Positions 26,001 through 38,429 of a stretch of DNA of 64,000 bases are shown piece by piece. This DNA is from Diplolepis rosae. Its lineage: Eukaryota > Arthropoda > Insecta > Hymenoptera > Diplolepididae. The stretch covers positions 1,984,001 to 2,048,000 of the forward strand of contig JAPYXD010000742.1 in NCBI GenBank assembly GCA_030998225.1, written 5' to 3'. Both the position numbers and the translations under genes were made by a program. Numbering within the stretch: the first letter of the stretch is position 1; each line of letters begins with the position of its first letter. Under the pieces are notes generated by a model. That model had not been told where the DNA came from. It worked only from the letters and a program-made list of their open reading frames with translations, and made no database searches.

Positions 26001-27317
26001 CTTTAAGAATATTACAATACAATTTTTTTGCAATGTCGATTTAACGAAATTATAAAACATTTTATTCCCAGACGTTAGGATTAAACACATTTTATAATTT
26101 CTGCTGTCTCTAAAGACCATTCAAAAAACAATTTAAATTCTAAATAATTATACTCATAAAGCCTTCTTTAAAAATATTCCATTACATTCTTTTTGCAATA
26201 TGGATTTAAGGAAATTATAAAAGATTTTATTCCCAGACCTTAAGATGCAAGATATTTCTATAATTTCTGCCGTCTCTAAAGAACATTCAAAAACAATTTA
26301 GAGCCTGAATATGTATCCTCATAAAGTCTTTTTTAAAAATATTCCATTACATTTTTTTTTGCAATATCGATTGAAAGGAATTATAAAACATTTTATTCCC
26401 AGACGTTGAGATGCAACACATTTCAATAATTTCTGCTGTCTCTAAGGACCATTTAAAAACCAATTTAAAGCCTGAATATGTATCCTCATAAAGTCTTTTT
26501 TAATAATATTCCAATACATTTTTTTTTCAATATCGATTTAAAGAATTTATAAAAGATTTTATTCCCAGACGTTAAGATGCAAGACATTTCATTAATTTCT
26601 GTCGACTCTAAAGACCAAAAAAAAAAAATTTTAATTCTGAATATGTATACTCATAAAGTCTTCTTTAAAAATATTCCATTACATTCTTTTTGCAATATGG
26701 ATTTAAGTAAATTATAAAAGGTTTTATTCCTAGACGTTGAGATGCAACACATTTCAATAATTTCTGCTGTCTCTAAGGACCATTTAAAAACCAATTTTAA
26801 GCCCAAATATGTATACTCGTAAAGTAATCTTTAAGAATATTACAATACAATTTTTTTGCAATGACGATTTAAGGAAATTATAAAAGATTTTATTCCCAGA
26901 CGTTAAGATGCAAGACATTTCAATCATTTCTGCTGTCTCTAAGGACCATTTAAAAACCAATTTTAAGCCCGAATATGTATCCTCGTTAAGTAATCTTTAA
27001 GAATATTACAATACAATTTTTTTGCAATGTCGATTTAACGAAATTATAAAAGATTTTATTCCCAGACGTTAAGATGCAAGATATTTCAATGATTTTTGTC
27101 GTCTCTAAAGAACATTCAAAAAACAATGTAAATTCAGAATATGTATACGCATAAAGTCTTCTTAAATAATATTCCATTACATTTTTTTTGCAATATGGAT
27201 TTAAGGAAATTATAAAAGATTTTATTACCAGACCTTAAGATGCAAGATATTTCTATAATTTCTGCCGTCTCTAAAGAACATTCAAAAACAATTTAAAGCC
27301 TGAATATGTATCCTCAT
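23014..27317 (+). repeat. Mixed satellite stretch
   Basis: About 26 monomers of E, F, H, A, B and M types in shuffled order. A four-copy shared block (TGTCTATAAGGACCAC) has a member at 23626. M-type (TTTTAATAGGTTTTCTTCCC) first appears near 24730. A monomer near 24090 has the unusual TTTAAAATTTTTTACATTTT in place of the usual AAGATGAAACACATTTT. Copies near 26590 have lost the ATTC before the A-run (GACCAAAAAAAAAAAATTTT). Nothing but satellite is present. Confidence 0.68.
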
Positions 27318-28310
27318 AAAGTCTTTTTTAAAAATATTCCATTACATTTTTTTTGCAATATCGATTTAACGAAATTATAAAAGATTTTATTCCCAGACGT
27401 TAAGATGCAAGATATTTCAATGATTTTTGTCGTCTCTGAAGACCATTCAAAAAACAATTAAAAGTCTGAATATGTATCCTCATTAAGTCTTCTTTAAGAA
27501 TATTCCAGTAGATTTATTTTGTAATGTCGATTTAAGGAAATTATAAAACATTTTATTCCCAGACGTTCAGATGAAACACATTTTATAATTTCTGCCGTCT
27601 CTAAAGACCATTCAAAAAACAATTTAAAGTCTGAATATGTATCCGCGTAAAGTCTTCTTCAAGAATATTCCAATTCATTCTATTTGCATATCGATTTAAG
27701 GAAATTATTAAAGATTTTATTCCCAGACGTTAAGATGCAAGATATTTCTATAATTTCTGTCGTCTCTAAAGAACATTCAAAAAACAATGTAAATTCAGAA
27801 TATGTATACGCATAAAGTCTTCTTTAAAAATATTCCAATACATTTTCTTTTCAATATCGATTTAAAGGAATTATAAAAGATTTTATTCCCAGACGTTAAG
27901 ATGCAAGACATTTCAATAATTTCTGCTGTCTCTAAAGACCATTTAAAAACCAATTTTAAGCCCGAATATGTATGCTCGTAAAGTCTTCTTTAAGAACATT
28001 CCAATACTCTTTTTTTGTAATGCCGATTTAAAGAAATTATAAAACATTTTATTCCCAGACGTTAGGATTAAACACATTTTATAATTTCTGCTGTCTCTAA
28101 AGACCATTCAAAAAACAATTTTAAGCCCGAATACGTATTCTCGTAAAGTCTTCTTTAAGAATATTCCATTACATTTTTTTTGCAATATAGAATTAAGGAA
28201 ATTTTAAAGGGTTTTATTCCTAGACCTTGAGATACAAGACATTTCATTAATTTCTGCTGTCTCTAAAGACCATTTAAAAACCAATTTTAAGTCCGAATAT
28301 GTATCCTCGT
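27318..28310 (+). repeat. Higher-order run C-D-E-F-A*-G
   Basis: Anchors at 27318 (C), 27485 (D, with TTAAGTC), 27649 (E variant), 27814 (F), 27980 (A*) and 28144 (G) cover 993 bp in the canonical order. The E copy has CATATCG and a right half of TTAAGATGCAAGATATTTC in place of AAGATGGAAG, and the G copy has CAATATAGAATTAAGG. The monomer at 28311 departs from the order. Confidence 0.75.
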
Positions 28311-31300
28311 AAAGTCATCTTTAAGAATATTACAATACTATTTTTTTGCAATGTCGATTTGAAGAAATTATAAAACATTTTATTCCCAGCCTTTAAGATG
28401 AAACACATTTTATAATGTCTGCTGTCTCTAAAGACCATTCAAAAAACAATTTAAAGTCCGAATATATATCCTCATAAAGTCTTCTTTAAAAATATTCCAT
28501 TACTTTTTTTTTGCAATATCGATTTAAGGAAATTATAAAACATTTTATTCCCAGACGTTAAGATGCAAGACATTTCAATAATTTCTGCTGTCTCCAAGGA
28601 CCATTTAAAAACCAATTTTGAGCCCGAATATGTATCCTCGTAAAGTAATCATTAAGAATATTACAATACAATTTTTTTGCAATGTCGATTCAAGGAAATT
28701 ATAAAAGATTTTATTCCCAGACGTTAAGATGCAAGACATTTCAATAATTTCTGCTGTCTCTAAAGACTATTTAAAAACCAATTTTAAGCCCGAATATGTA
28801 TCCTTGTAAAGTCTTCTTTAAGAATATTCCAATACTTTTTTTTTGTAATGTCGATTTAAGGAAATTATAAAACATTTTATTCCCAGACGTTAGGATTAAA
28901 CACATTTTATAATTTCTGCTGTCTCTAAAGACCATTCAAAAAACAATTTTAAGCCCGAATACGTATTCTCGTAAAGTCTTCTTTAAGAATATTCCATTAC
29001 ATTTTTTTTGCAATATAGATTTAAGGAAATTATAAAACATTTTATTACCAGACCTTAAGTTGCAAGATATTTCTATAATTTCTGCCGTCTCTAAAGAACA
29101 TTCAAAAACAATTTAAAGCCTGAATATGTATCCGCGTAAAGTCTTCTTCAAGAATATTCCAATTCATTCTTTTTGCAATATCGATTTAAGGAAATTATAA
29201 AAGATTTTATTCCCAGACCTTAAGATGGAAGATATTTCAATAATTTCTGTCGTCTCTAAAGACCATTCAAAAAACAATGTAAATTCAGAATATGTATACG
29301 CATAAAGTCTTCTTTAAAAATTTTCCAATACATTTTTTTTCAATATCGATTTAAAGGAATTATAAAAGATTTTATTCCCAGACGTTAAGATGCAAGACAT
29401 TTCAATAATTTCTGCTGTCTCCAACGACCATTTAAAAACCAATTTTAAGCCCGAATATGTATCCTCATAAAGTCTTTTTTAAAAATATTCCATTACTTTT
29501 TTTTGCAATATCGATTTAAGGAAATTATAAAAGATTTTATTACCAGACCTTAAGATGCAAGACATTTCAATAATTTCTGCCGTCTCTAAAGACATTTCAA
29601 AAAACAATTTAAAGTCTGAATATGTATCCTCGTAAAGTAATCATTAAGAATATTACAATACAATTTTTTTGCAATGCCGATTCAAGGAAATTATAAAAGA
29701 TTTTATTCCCAGACGTTAAGATGCAAGACATTTCAATAATTTCTGCTGTCTCTAAAGACTATTTAAAAACCAATTTTAAGCCCGAATATGTATCCTTGTA
29801 AAGTCTTCTTTAAGAATATTCCAACACTTTTTTGTAATGCCGATTTAAAGAAATTATAAAACATTTTATTCCCAGACTTTAGGATGAAACACATTTTATA
29901 ATTTCTGCTGTCTCTAACGACCATTTAAAAACAATTTAAAGCATGAATATGTATCCTCATAAAGTCTTTTTTTAAAAATATTCCATTACTTTTTTTGCAA
30001 TATCGATTTAAGGAAATTATAAAAGATTTTATTCCCAGACGTTAAGATGCAAGACATTTCAGTAATTTCTGCTGTCTATAAGGACCACTTAAAAACCAAT
30101 TTTAAGCCCGAATATGTATCCTCGTAAAGTAATCTTTAAGAATATTACAATACAATTTTTTTGCAATGTCGGTTTAAGGAAATTATAAAAGATTTTATTC
30201 CCAGACGTTAAGATGCAAGTCACTTCAATAATTTCTGCTGTCTCTAAAGACCAGTTAAAAACCAATTTTAAGCCCGAATATGTATCCTCGTAAAGTCTTC
30301 TTTAAGAATATTCCAATCCTTTTTTTTGTAATGCCGATTTAAGGAAATTATAAAACATTTTATTCCCATACGTTAGGATGAAACACATTTTATAATTTCT
30401 GCTGTCTCTAAGGACCATTTGAAAACCAATTTTAAGCCCGAATATGTATACTCGTAAAGTCATCTTAAAGAATATTCCATTACATTTTTTTCGCAATATG
30501 GATTTAAGGAAATTATAAAAGATTTTATTACCAGACCTTAAGTTGCAAGATATTTCTATAATTTCTTCCGTCTCTAAAGAACATTCAAAAAACAATGTAA
30601 ATTCAGAATATGTATACGCATAAAGTCTTCTTTAAAAATATTCCAATTCTTTTTTTTTTCAATATCGATTTAAAGGAATTATAAAAGATTTTATTCCCAG
30701 ACGTTTAGATGCAAGACATTTCAATCATTTCTGCTGTCTCTAAGGATCATTTAAAAACCAATTTTAAGCCCGAATATGTATCCTCGTAAAGTAATCTTTA
30801 AGAATATTACAATACAATTTTTTTGCAATGTCGATTTAAGGAAATTATAAAAGATTTTATTCCCAGACGTTAAGATGCAAGACATTTCAATAATTTCTGC
30901 TGTCTCTAAAGACCATTTAAAAACCAATTTTGAACCCGAATATGTATCCTCGTAAAGTCTTCTTTAAGAATATTCCAATACTTTTTTTTTGCAATATGGA
31001 TTTAACGAAATTATAAAAGATTTTATTCCCAGACGTTAAGATGCAAGATATTTCAATGATTTTTGTCGTCTCTGAAGACCATTCAAAAAACAATTAAAAG
31101 TCTGAATATGTATCCTCATTAAGTCTTCTTTAAGAATATTCCAATAGATTTTTTTTGTAATGTCGATTTAAGGAAATTATAAAACATTTTATTCCCAGAA
31201 GTTCAGATGAAACACATTTTATAATTTCTGCCGTCTCTAAAGACCATTCAAAAAACAATTAAAAGTCTGAATATGTATCCTCGTAAAGTCTTCTTTAAGA

Positions 31301-33600
31301 ATATTCCAATAGTTTTTTTTTGTAATGCCGATTTAAGGAAATTATAAAACATTTTATTCCCAGACGTTAGGATGAAACACATTTTATAATTTCTGCCGTC
31401 TCTAAAGACCATTCAAAAAACAATTTAAAGTCTGAATATGTATCCGCGTAAAGTCTTCTTCAAGAATATTCCAATTCATTTTTTTTGCAATATCGATTTA
31501 AGGAAATTATAAAAGTTTTTATTCCCAGACCTTGAGATACAAGATATTTCAATATTTTCTGCTGTCACTAAAGACCAGTTAAAAACCAATTTTAAGCCCG
31601 AATATGTATCCTCGTAAAGTCTTCTTTAAGAATATTCCAATCCTTTTTTTTGTAATGCCGATTTAAGGAAATTATAAAACATTTTATTCCCATACGTTAG
31701 GATGAAACACATTTTATAATTTCTGCTGTCTCTAAGGACCATTTGAAAACCAATTTTAAGCCCGAATATGTATACTCGTAAAGTCATCTTAAACAATATT
31801 CCATTACATTTATTTTGCAATATGGATTTAAGGAAATTATAAAAGATTTTATTACCAGACCTTAAGTTGCAAGATATTTCTATAATTTCTGCCGTCTCTA
31901 AGGCCCATTTAAAACCAATTTTAAGCCCGAATATGTATCCTCGTAAAGTAATCTTTAAGAATATTACAATACAATTTTTTTGCAATGTCGATTTAAGGAA
32001 ATTATAAAAGATTTTATTCCGAGACCTTAAGATGCAAGATATTTCAATAATTTCTGTCGTCTCTAAAGACCATTCAAAAAACAATTTTAAGCCCGAATAC
32101 GTATTCTCGTAAAGTCTTCTTTAAGAATATTCCATTACATTTTTTTTGCAATATAGAATTAAGGAAATTTTAAAAGGTTTTATTCCTAGACCTTGAGATA
32201 CAAGACATTTCATTAATTTCTGCTGTCTCTAAAGACCATTTAAAAACCAATTTGAAGCCCGAATATGTATTCTCGTAAAGTCTTCTTTAAGAATATTCCA
32301 TTACATTTTTTTTGCAATATAGATTTAAGCAAATTTTAATAGGTTTTCTTCCCAGACCTTAAGATGGAAGATATTTCAATAATTTCTGTCGTCTCTGAAG
32401 GCCATTCAAAAAACAATGTAAATTCAGAATATGTATACGCATAAAGTCTTTTTTAAAAATATTCCAATACATTTTTTTTTCAATATCGATTTAAAGGAAT
32501 TATAAAAGATTTTATTCCCAGACGTTAAGATGCAAGACATTTCAATAATTTCTGCTGTCTCTAAGGACCATTTAAAAACCAATTTTAAGCCCGAATATGT
32601 ATCCTCGTAAAGTAATCTTTAAGAATATTACAATACAATTTTTTTGCTATGTCGATTTAAGGAAATTATAGAAGATTTTATTCCCAGACCTTACGATACA
32701 AGATATTTCTATAATTTCTGCCGTCTCTAAAGAACATTAAAACAATTTAAAGCCTGAATATGTATCCTCATAAAGTCTTTTTTAAAAATATTCCATTACA
32801 TTTTTTTTGCAATATCGATTTAAAGGAATTATAAAAGATTTTATTCCCAGACGTTAACATGCAATACATTTCAATAATTTCTGCTGTCTCTAAGGCCCAT
32901 TTAAAACCAATTTTAAGCCCGAATATGTATCCTCGTTAAGTAATCTTTAAGAATATTACAATACAATTTTTTTGCAATGTCGATTTAACGAAATTATAAA
33001 AGATTTTATTCCCAGACCTTAAGATGCAAGATATTTCAATAATTTCTGTCGTCTCTAAAGACCATTCAAAAAACAATTTTAAGCCCGAATACGTATTCTC
33101 GTAAAGTCTTCTTTAAGAATATTCCATTACATTTTTTTTGCAATATAGATTTAAGGAAATTTTAAAAGGTTTTATTCCTAGACCTTGAGATACAAGACAT
33201 TTCATTAATTTCTGCTGTCTCTAAAGACCATTTAAAAACCAATTTTAAGCCCGAATATGTATCCTCGTAAAGTTTTCTTTAAGAATATTCCATTACATTT
33301 TTTTTGCAATATCGATTTAAAGGAATTATAAAAGATTTTATTCCCAGACGTTAAGATGCAAGAAATTTCAATAATTTCTGTCGTCTCTAAAGACCACTCA
33401 AAAAACAATGTAAATTCAGAATATGTATACGCATAAAGTCTTCTTTGAAAATACTCCAATACATTTTCTTTTCAATATCGATTTAAAGGAATTATAAAAG
33501 ATTTTATTCCCAGACGTTAAGATGCAAGAAATTTCAATAATTTCTGCTGTCTCTAAGGACCATTTAAAAACCAATTTTACGCCCGAATATGTATACTCGT
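28311..33600 (+). repeat. Mixed H/A/B/G/M satellite stretch
   Basis: About 32 monomers. H copies are frequent (near 28645, 29637, 30130, 30790, 31948, 32608 and 32940). A, B, G and M types alternate. B' with TCATCTTAAACAATATTCC and TTACATTTATTTTGC first appears near 31790. The longest minus-strand open frame of the window lies here. An L-like copy (CCCAGCCTTTAAGATG) is near 28386. No foreign insert is seen. Confidence 0.68.
31626..32084 (-). other. Longest satellite-derived open frame (152 codons); probably not a gene
   Basis: The minus strand is open for 152 codons and spans nearly three monomers, so the product repeats segments such as SLETAEIIEISC, GNKIFYNFLKS and YIFGLKIGF. It has no recognisable domain, signal peptide or family match that I know. 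The openness follows from a monomer of about 165 bp being a multiple of three with no stop in one minus frame of several subfamilies. A- and D-type monomers are one base shorter in the ACACATTTTATAATTT segment than F types and meet a stop (TAA) in that frame. T-run length changes also shift the frame every few monomers. Both facts argue against selection for a protein. Confidence 0.25.
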
Positions 33601-33741
33601 AAAGTCATCTTAAAGAATATTCCATTACATTTTTTTTGCAATATGGATTCCCAGACCTTAAGATGCAAGATATTTCAATAATTTCTGTCGTCTCTATAGA
33701 CCATTAAAAAAAAAATGTAAATTCAGAATATGTATACGCAT
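33601..33741 (+). repeat. 141 bp truncated B-type monomer with 25 bp deletion, copy 1
   Basis: CAATATGGATT joins straight to CCCAGACCTTAAGATG at about 33649. The usual TAAGGAAATTATAAAAG block and following TTTTATT are missing, 25 bp in all, so this monomer lacks the conserved inverted repeat found in almost all others. ATT lies at both ends of the missing segment, suggesting deletion between short repeats. Confidence 0.82.
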
Positions 33742-34733
33742 AAAGTCTTCTTTAAAAATATTCCAATATATTTTTTTTTCAATATCGATTTAAAGGAATT
33801 ATAAAAGATTTTATTCTTAGGCGTTAAGATGCAAGACATTTCAATAATTTCTGCTGTCTCTAAGGACCATTTAAAAACAATTTTAAGCCCGAATATGTAT
33901 GCTCGTAAAGTCTTCTTTAAAAATATTCCATTACATTCTTTTTCAATATGGATTTAAGTAAATTATGAAAGATTTTATTCCCAGACTTTAAGATGCAAGA
34001 TATTTGAATAATTTCTGCTGTCTCTAAAGACCATTTAAAAACCAATTTTAAGTCCGAATATGTATCATCTTAAAGTCTTCTTTAAGAATATTCCAATACT
34101 TTTTTTTTTGTAATGCCGATTTAAGGAAATTATAAAACATTTTATTCCCAGACGTTCAGATGAAACACATTTTATAATTTCTGCTGTCTCTAAGGACCAT
34201 TTAAAAACCAATTTTAAGCCCGAATATGTATCCTCGTAAAGTCTTCTTTAAGAATATTCCAATACTTTTTTTTTGCAATATGGATTTAACGAAATTATAA
34301 AAGATTTTATTCCCAGACGTTAAGATGCAAGATATTTCAATGATTTTTGTCGTCTCTGAAGACCATTCAAAAAACAATTAAAAGTCTGAATATGTATCCT
34401 CATTAAGTCTTCTTTAAGAATATTCCAATAGATTTTTTTTGTAATGTCGATTTAAGGAAATTATAAAACATTTTATTCCCAGAAGTTCAGATGAAACACA
34501 TTTTATAATTTCTGCCGTCTCTAAAGACCATTCAAAAAACAATTTAATGTCTGAATATGTATCCGCGTAAAGTCTTCTTCAAGAATATTCCATTTCATTC
34601 TATTTGCAATATCGATTTAAGGAAATTATAAAAGATTTTATTCCCAGACCTTAAGATGCAAGACATTTCAATCATTTCTGCTGTCTCTAAGGACCATTTA
34701 AAAACCAATTTTAAGCCCGAATATGTATCCTCG
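33742..34733 (+). repeat. Mixed F/P/A/C/D satellite monomers
   Basis: Six monomers. The first is an F variant with ATTCCAATATATTT and TTATTCTTAGGCGTTAAG, also found near 14300, 35110 and 36600. The others include a P-like copy with TTTTTCAATATGG near 33940, an A-like copy with TTCAGATGAAAC, a C-like copy (GGATTTAACG) and D near 34420. All is satellite. Confidence 0.66.
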
Positions 34734-35206
34734 TAAAGTCTTCTTTAAGAACATTCCAATACTCTTTTTTTGTAATGCCGATTTAAAGAAATTATAAAAC
34801 ATTTTATTCCCAGACTTTAAGATGAAACACATTTTATAATTTCTGCTGTCTCTAAGGACCATTTAAAAACCAATTTTAAGCCCGAATATGTATCCTCGTA
34901 AAGTCTTCTTTAAAAATATTCCATTACATTCTTTTTGCAATATGGATTTAAGTAAATTATAAAATATTTTATTCCCAGACCTTAAGATGCATGATATTTC
35001 AATAATTTCTGTCGTCTCTAAAGACCATTAAAAAAAAAATGTAAATTCAGAATATGTATACGCATAAAGTCTTCTTTAAAAATATTCCAATATATTTTTT
35101 TTTCAATATCGATTTAAAGGAATTATAAAAGATTTTATTCTTAGGCGTTAAGATGCAAGACATTTCAATAATTTCTGCTGTCTCTAAGGACCATTTAAAA
35201 ACAATT
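34734..35206 (+). repeat. Three-monomer block, copy 1 (partner 36224-36696)
   Basis: A* (34734, with GACTTTAAGATGAAAC rather than the more common TTAGG), then a copy with TTTAAGTAAATTATAAAATATTTT, then the ATTCTTAGGCG F variant. The same three recur in order at an offset of 1490 bp (9 monomers). The TAGGCG F variants at 33781-ff and 35105-ff are 1324 bp apart, the length of the 8-monomer unit. Confidence 0.72.
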
Positions 35207-36223
35207 TTAAGCCCGAATATGTATGCTCGTAAAGTCTTCTTTAAAAATATTCCATTACATTCTTTTTGCAATATGGATTTAAGTAAATTATGAAAGATTT
35301 TATTCCCAGACCTTAAGGTGCAAGATATTTGAATAATTTCTGCTGTCTCTAAAGACCATTTAAAAAACAATTTTAAGTCCGAATATGTATCATCTTAAAG
35401 TCTTCCTTAAGAATATTCCAATACTTTTTTTTGTAATGCCGATTTAAGGAAATTATAAAACATTTTATTCCCAGACGTTAGGATGAAACACATTTTATAA
35501 TTTCTGCTGTCTCTAAAGACCATTCAAAAAACAATTTAAATTCTAAATAAGTATACTCATAAAGCCTTCTTTAAAAATATTCCATTACATTCTTTTTGCA
35601 ATATGGATTTAAGTAAATTATAAAAGATTTTATTCCCAGACCTTAAGATGCAAGACATTTCAATAATTTCTGTCGTCTCTAAAGACCATTCAAAAAACAA
35701 TTTTAAGCCCGAATACGTATTCTCGTAAAGTCTTCTTTAAGAATATTCCATTACATTTTTTTTGCAATATAGATTTAAGGAAATTTTAAAAGGTTTTATT
35801 CCTAGACCTTGAGATACAAGACATTTCATTAATTTCTGCTGTCTCTAAGGACCATTTGAAAACCAATTTTAAGCCCGAATATGTATACTCGTAAAGTCAT
35901 CTTAAAGAATATTCCATTACATTTTTTTTGCAATATGGATTTAAGGAAATTATAAAAGATTTTATTCCCAGACCTTGAGATACAAGATATTTCAATAATT
36001 TCTGTCGTCTCTAAAGACCACTCAAAAAACAATGTAAATTCAGAATATGTATACGCATAAAGTCTTCTTTAAAAATACTCCAATACATTTTCTTTTCAAT
36101 ATCGATTTAAAGGAATTATAAAAGATTTTATTCCCAGACGTTAAGATGCAAGACATTTCAATAATTTCTGCTGTCTCTAAAGACCATTTAAAAACCAATT
36201 TTAAGCCCGAATATGTATGCTCG
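35207..36223 (+). repeat. Mixed P/A/G/B/F satellite monomers
   Basis: Six monomers linking the two three-monomer blocks: a P-like copy (TTAAGTAAATTATG), A (GTTAGGATG near 35480), a second P-like copy (AAATAAGTATAC end), G (CAATATAG, TTCCTAGACC near 35770), B and F. Only satellite is seen. Confidence 0.66.
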
Positions 36224-36696
36224 TAAAGTCTTCTTTAAGAACATTCCAATACTCTTTTTTTGTAATGCCGATTTAAAGAAATTATAAAACATTTTATTCC
36301 CAGACTTTAAGATGAAACACATTTTATAATTTCTGCTGTCTCTAAGGACCATTTAAAAACCAATTTTAAGCCCGAATATGTATCCTCGTAAAGTCTTCTT
36401 TAAAAATATTCCATTACATTCTTTTTGCAATATGGATTTAAGTAAATTATAAAATATTTTATTCCCAGACCTTAAGATGCAAGATATTTCAATAATTTCT
36501 GTCGTCTCTATAGACCATTAAAAAAAAAATGTAAATCCAGAATATGTATACGCATAAAGTCTTCTTTAAAAATATTCCAATATATTTTTTTTTCAATATC
36601 GATTTAAAGGAATTATAAAAGATTTTATTCTTAGGCGTTAAGATGCAAGACATTTCAATAATTTCTGCTGTCTCTAAGGACCATTTAAAAACAATT
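36224..36696 (+). repeat. Three-monomer block, copy 2 (partner 34734-35206)
   Basis: This is the second copy at offset 1490 bp. It shares GACTTTAAGATGAAAC, TAAAATATTTTATTCCC and ATTCTTAGGCG. It differs in TCTATAGACC against TCTAAAGACC and in AAATCCAG against AAATTCAG. After about 36696 the copies part, as this one continues with TACGTATTCTCG. Confidence 0.72.
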
Positions 36697-37107
36697 CTAA
36701 GCCCGAATACGTATTCTCGTTAAGTCTTCTTTAAGAATATTCCAATACTTTTTTTTTGTAATGCCGATTTAAGGAAATTATAAAACATTTTATTCCCAGA
36801 CGTTAGGATGAAACACATTTTATAATTTCTGCCGTCTCTAAAGGCCATTCAAAAAACAATTTAAAGTCTGAATATGTATCCGCGTAAAGTCTTCTTCAAG
36901 AATATTCCAATTCATTCTTTTTGCAATATCGATTTAAGGAAATTATAAAAGATTTTATTCCCAGACCTTAAGATGGAAGATATTTCAATAATTTCTGTCG
37001 TCTCTAAAGACCATTCAAAAAACAATGTAAATTCAGAATATGTATACGCATAAAGTCTTCTTTAAGAATATTCCAATACTTTTTTTTTGTAATGCCGATT
37101 TAAGGAA

Positions 37108-38429
37108 ATTATAAAACATTTTATTCCCAGACGTTAGGATGAAACACATTTTATAATTTCTGCTGTCTCTAAAGACATTCCAAAAAAAACTCTCAATCTG
37201 AATATGTATTCTAATGAAGTCGTCTTAAAGAATATTACAATACAATTTTTTTGCAATATCGATTTAACGAAATTATAAAAGATTTTATTCCCAGACGTTA
37301 AGATGCAAGATATTTCAATAATTTCTGCTGTCTGTAAGGACCATTTAAAAACCAATTTTAAGCCCGAATATGTATCCTCGTAAAGTAATCTTTAAGAATA
37401 TTACAATACAATTTTTTTGCAATGTCGATTTAAGGAAATTATAAAAGATTTTATTCCCAGACCTTAAGATGCAAGATATTTCTATAATTTCTGCCGTCTC
37501 TAAAGAACATTCAAAAACAATTTAAAGCCTGAATATGTATCCTCATAAAGTCTTTTTTAAAAATATTCCTTTACATTTTTTTTGCAATATCGATTTAAAG
37601 GAATTATAAAAGATTTTATTCCCAGACGTTAAGATGCAAGACATTTCAATAATTTCTGCTGTCTCTAAGGACCATTTAAAAACCAATTTTAAGCCCGAAT
37701 ATGTATACTCGTAAAGTCATCTTAAAGAATATTCCATTACATTTTTTTTGCAATATGGATTTAAGGAAATTATAAAAGATTTTATTACCAGACCTTAAGA
37801 TGCAAGATATTTCTATAATTTCTGCCGTCTCTAAAGAACATTCAAAAACAATTTAAAGCCTGAATATGTATCCTCATAAAGTCTTTTTTAAAAATATTCC
37901 ATTACATTTTTTTTGCAATATCGATTTAACGAAATTATAAAAGATTTTATTCCCAGACGTTAAGATGCAAGATATTTCAATGATTTTTGTTTTCTCTAAA
38001 GACCATTCAAAAAACAATTAAAAGTCTAAATATGTATCCTCATAAAGTCTTCTTTAAGAATATTCCAATAGATTTTTTTGTAATGTCGATTTAAGGAAAT
38101 TATAAAACATTTTATTCCCAGACGTTAAGATGAAACACATTTTATAATTTCTGCCGTCTCTAAAGACCATTCCAAAAACAATTTAAAGTCTGAATATGTA
38201 TCCGCGTAAAGCCTTCTTCAAGAATATTCCAATTCATTCTTTTTGCAATATCGATTTAAGGAAATTATAAAAGATTTTATTCCCAGACCTTAAGATGGAA
38301 GATATTTCAATAATTTCTGTCGTCTCTAAAGACCATTCAAAAAACAATGTAAATTCAGAATATGTATACGCATAAAGTCTTCTTTCAAAATATTCCAATA
38401 CATTTTTTTTTCAATATCGATTTAAAGGA
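37108..38429 (+). repeat. 1322 bp eight-monomer tandem duplication, unit 1
   Basis: Starting at TTATAAAACATTTTATTCCC (37108) the sequence is repeated starting at 38430, exactly where unit 1 ends. Checked pairs include 37134/38456, 37441/38763, 37561/38883 and 37681/39003. The unit begins with an I-type junction (ATTCCAAAAAAAACTCTCAA, GTATTCTAATGAAGTCG), then H, further monomers and B-C-D-E-F (37713, 37878, 38044, 38208, 38374). I found no mismatch in roughly the first 600 bp compared, then a few single-base differences. It appears to be the youngest large duplication in the window. Confidence 0.85.
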
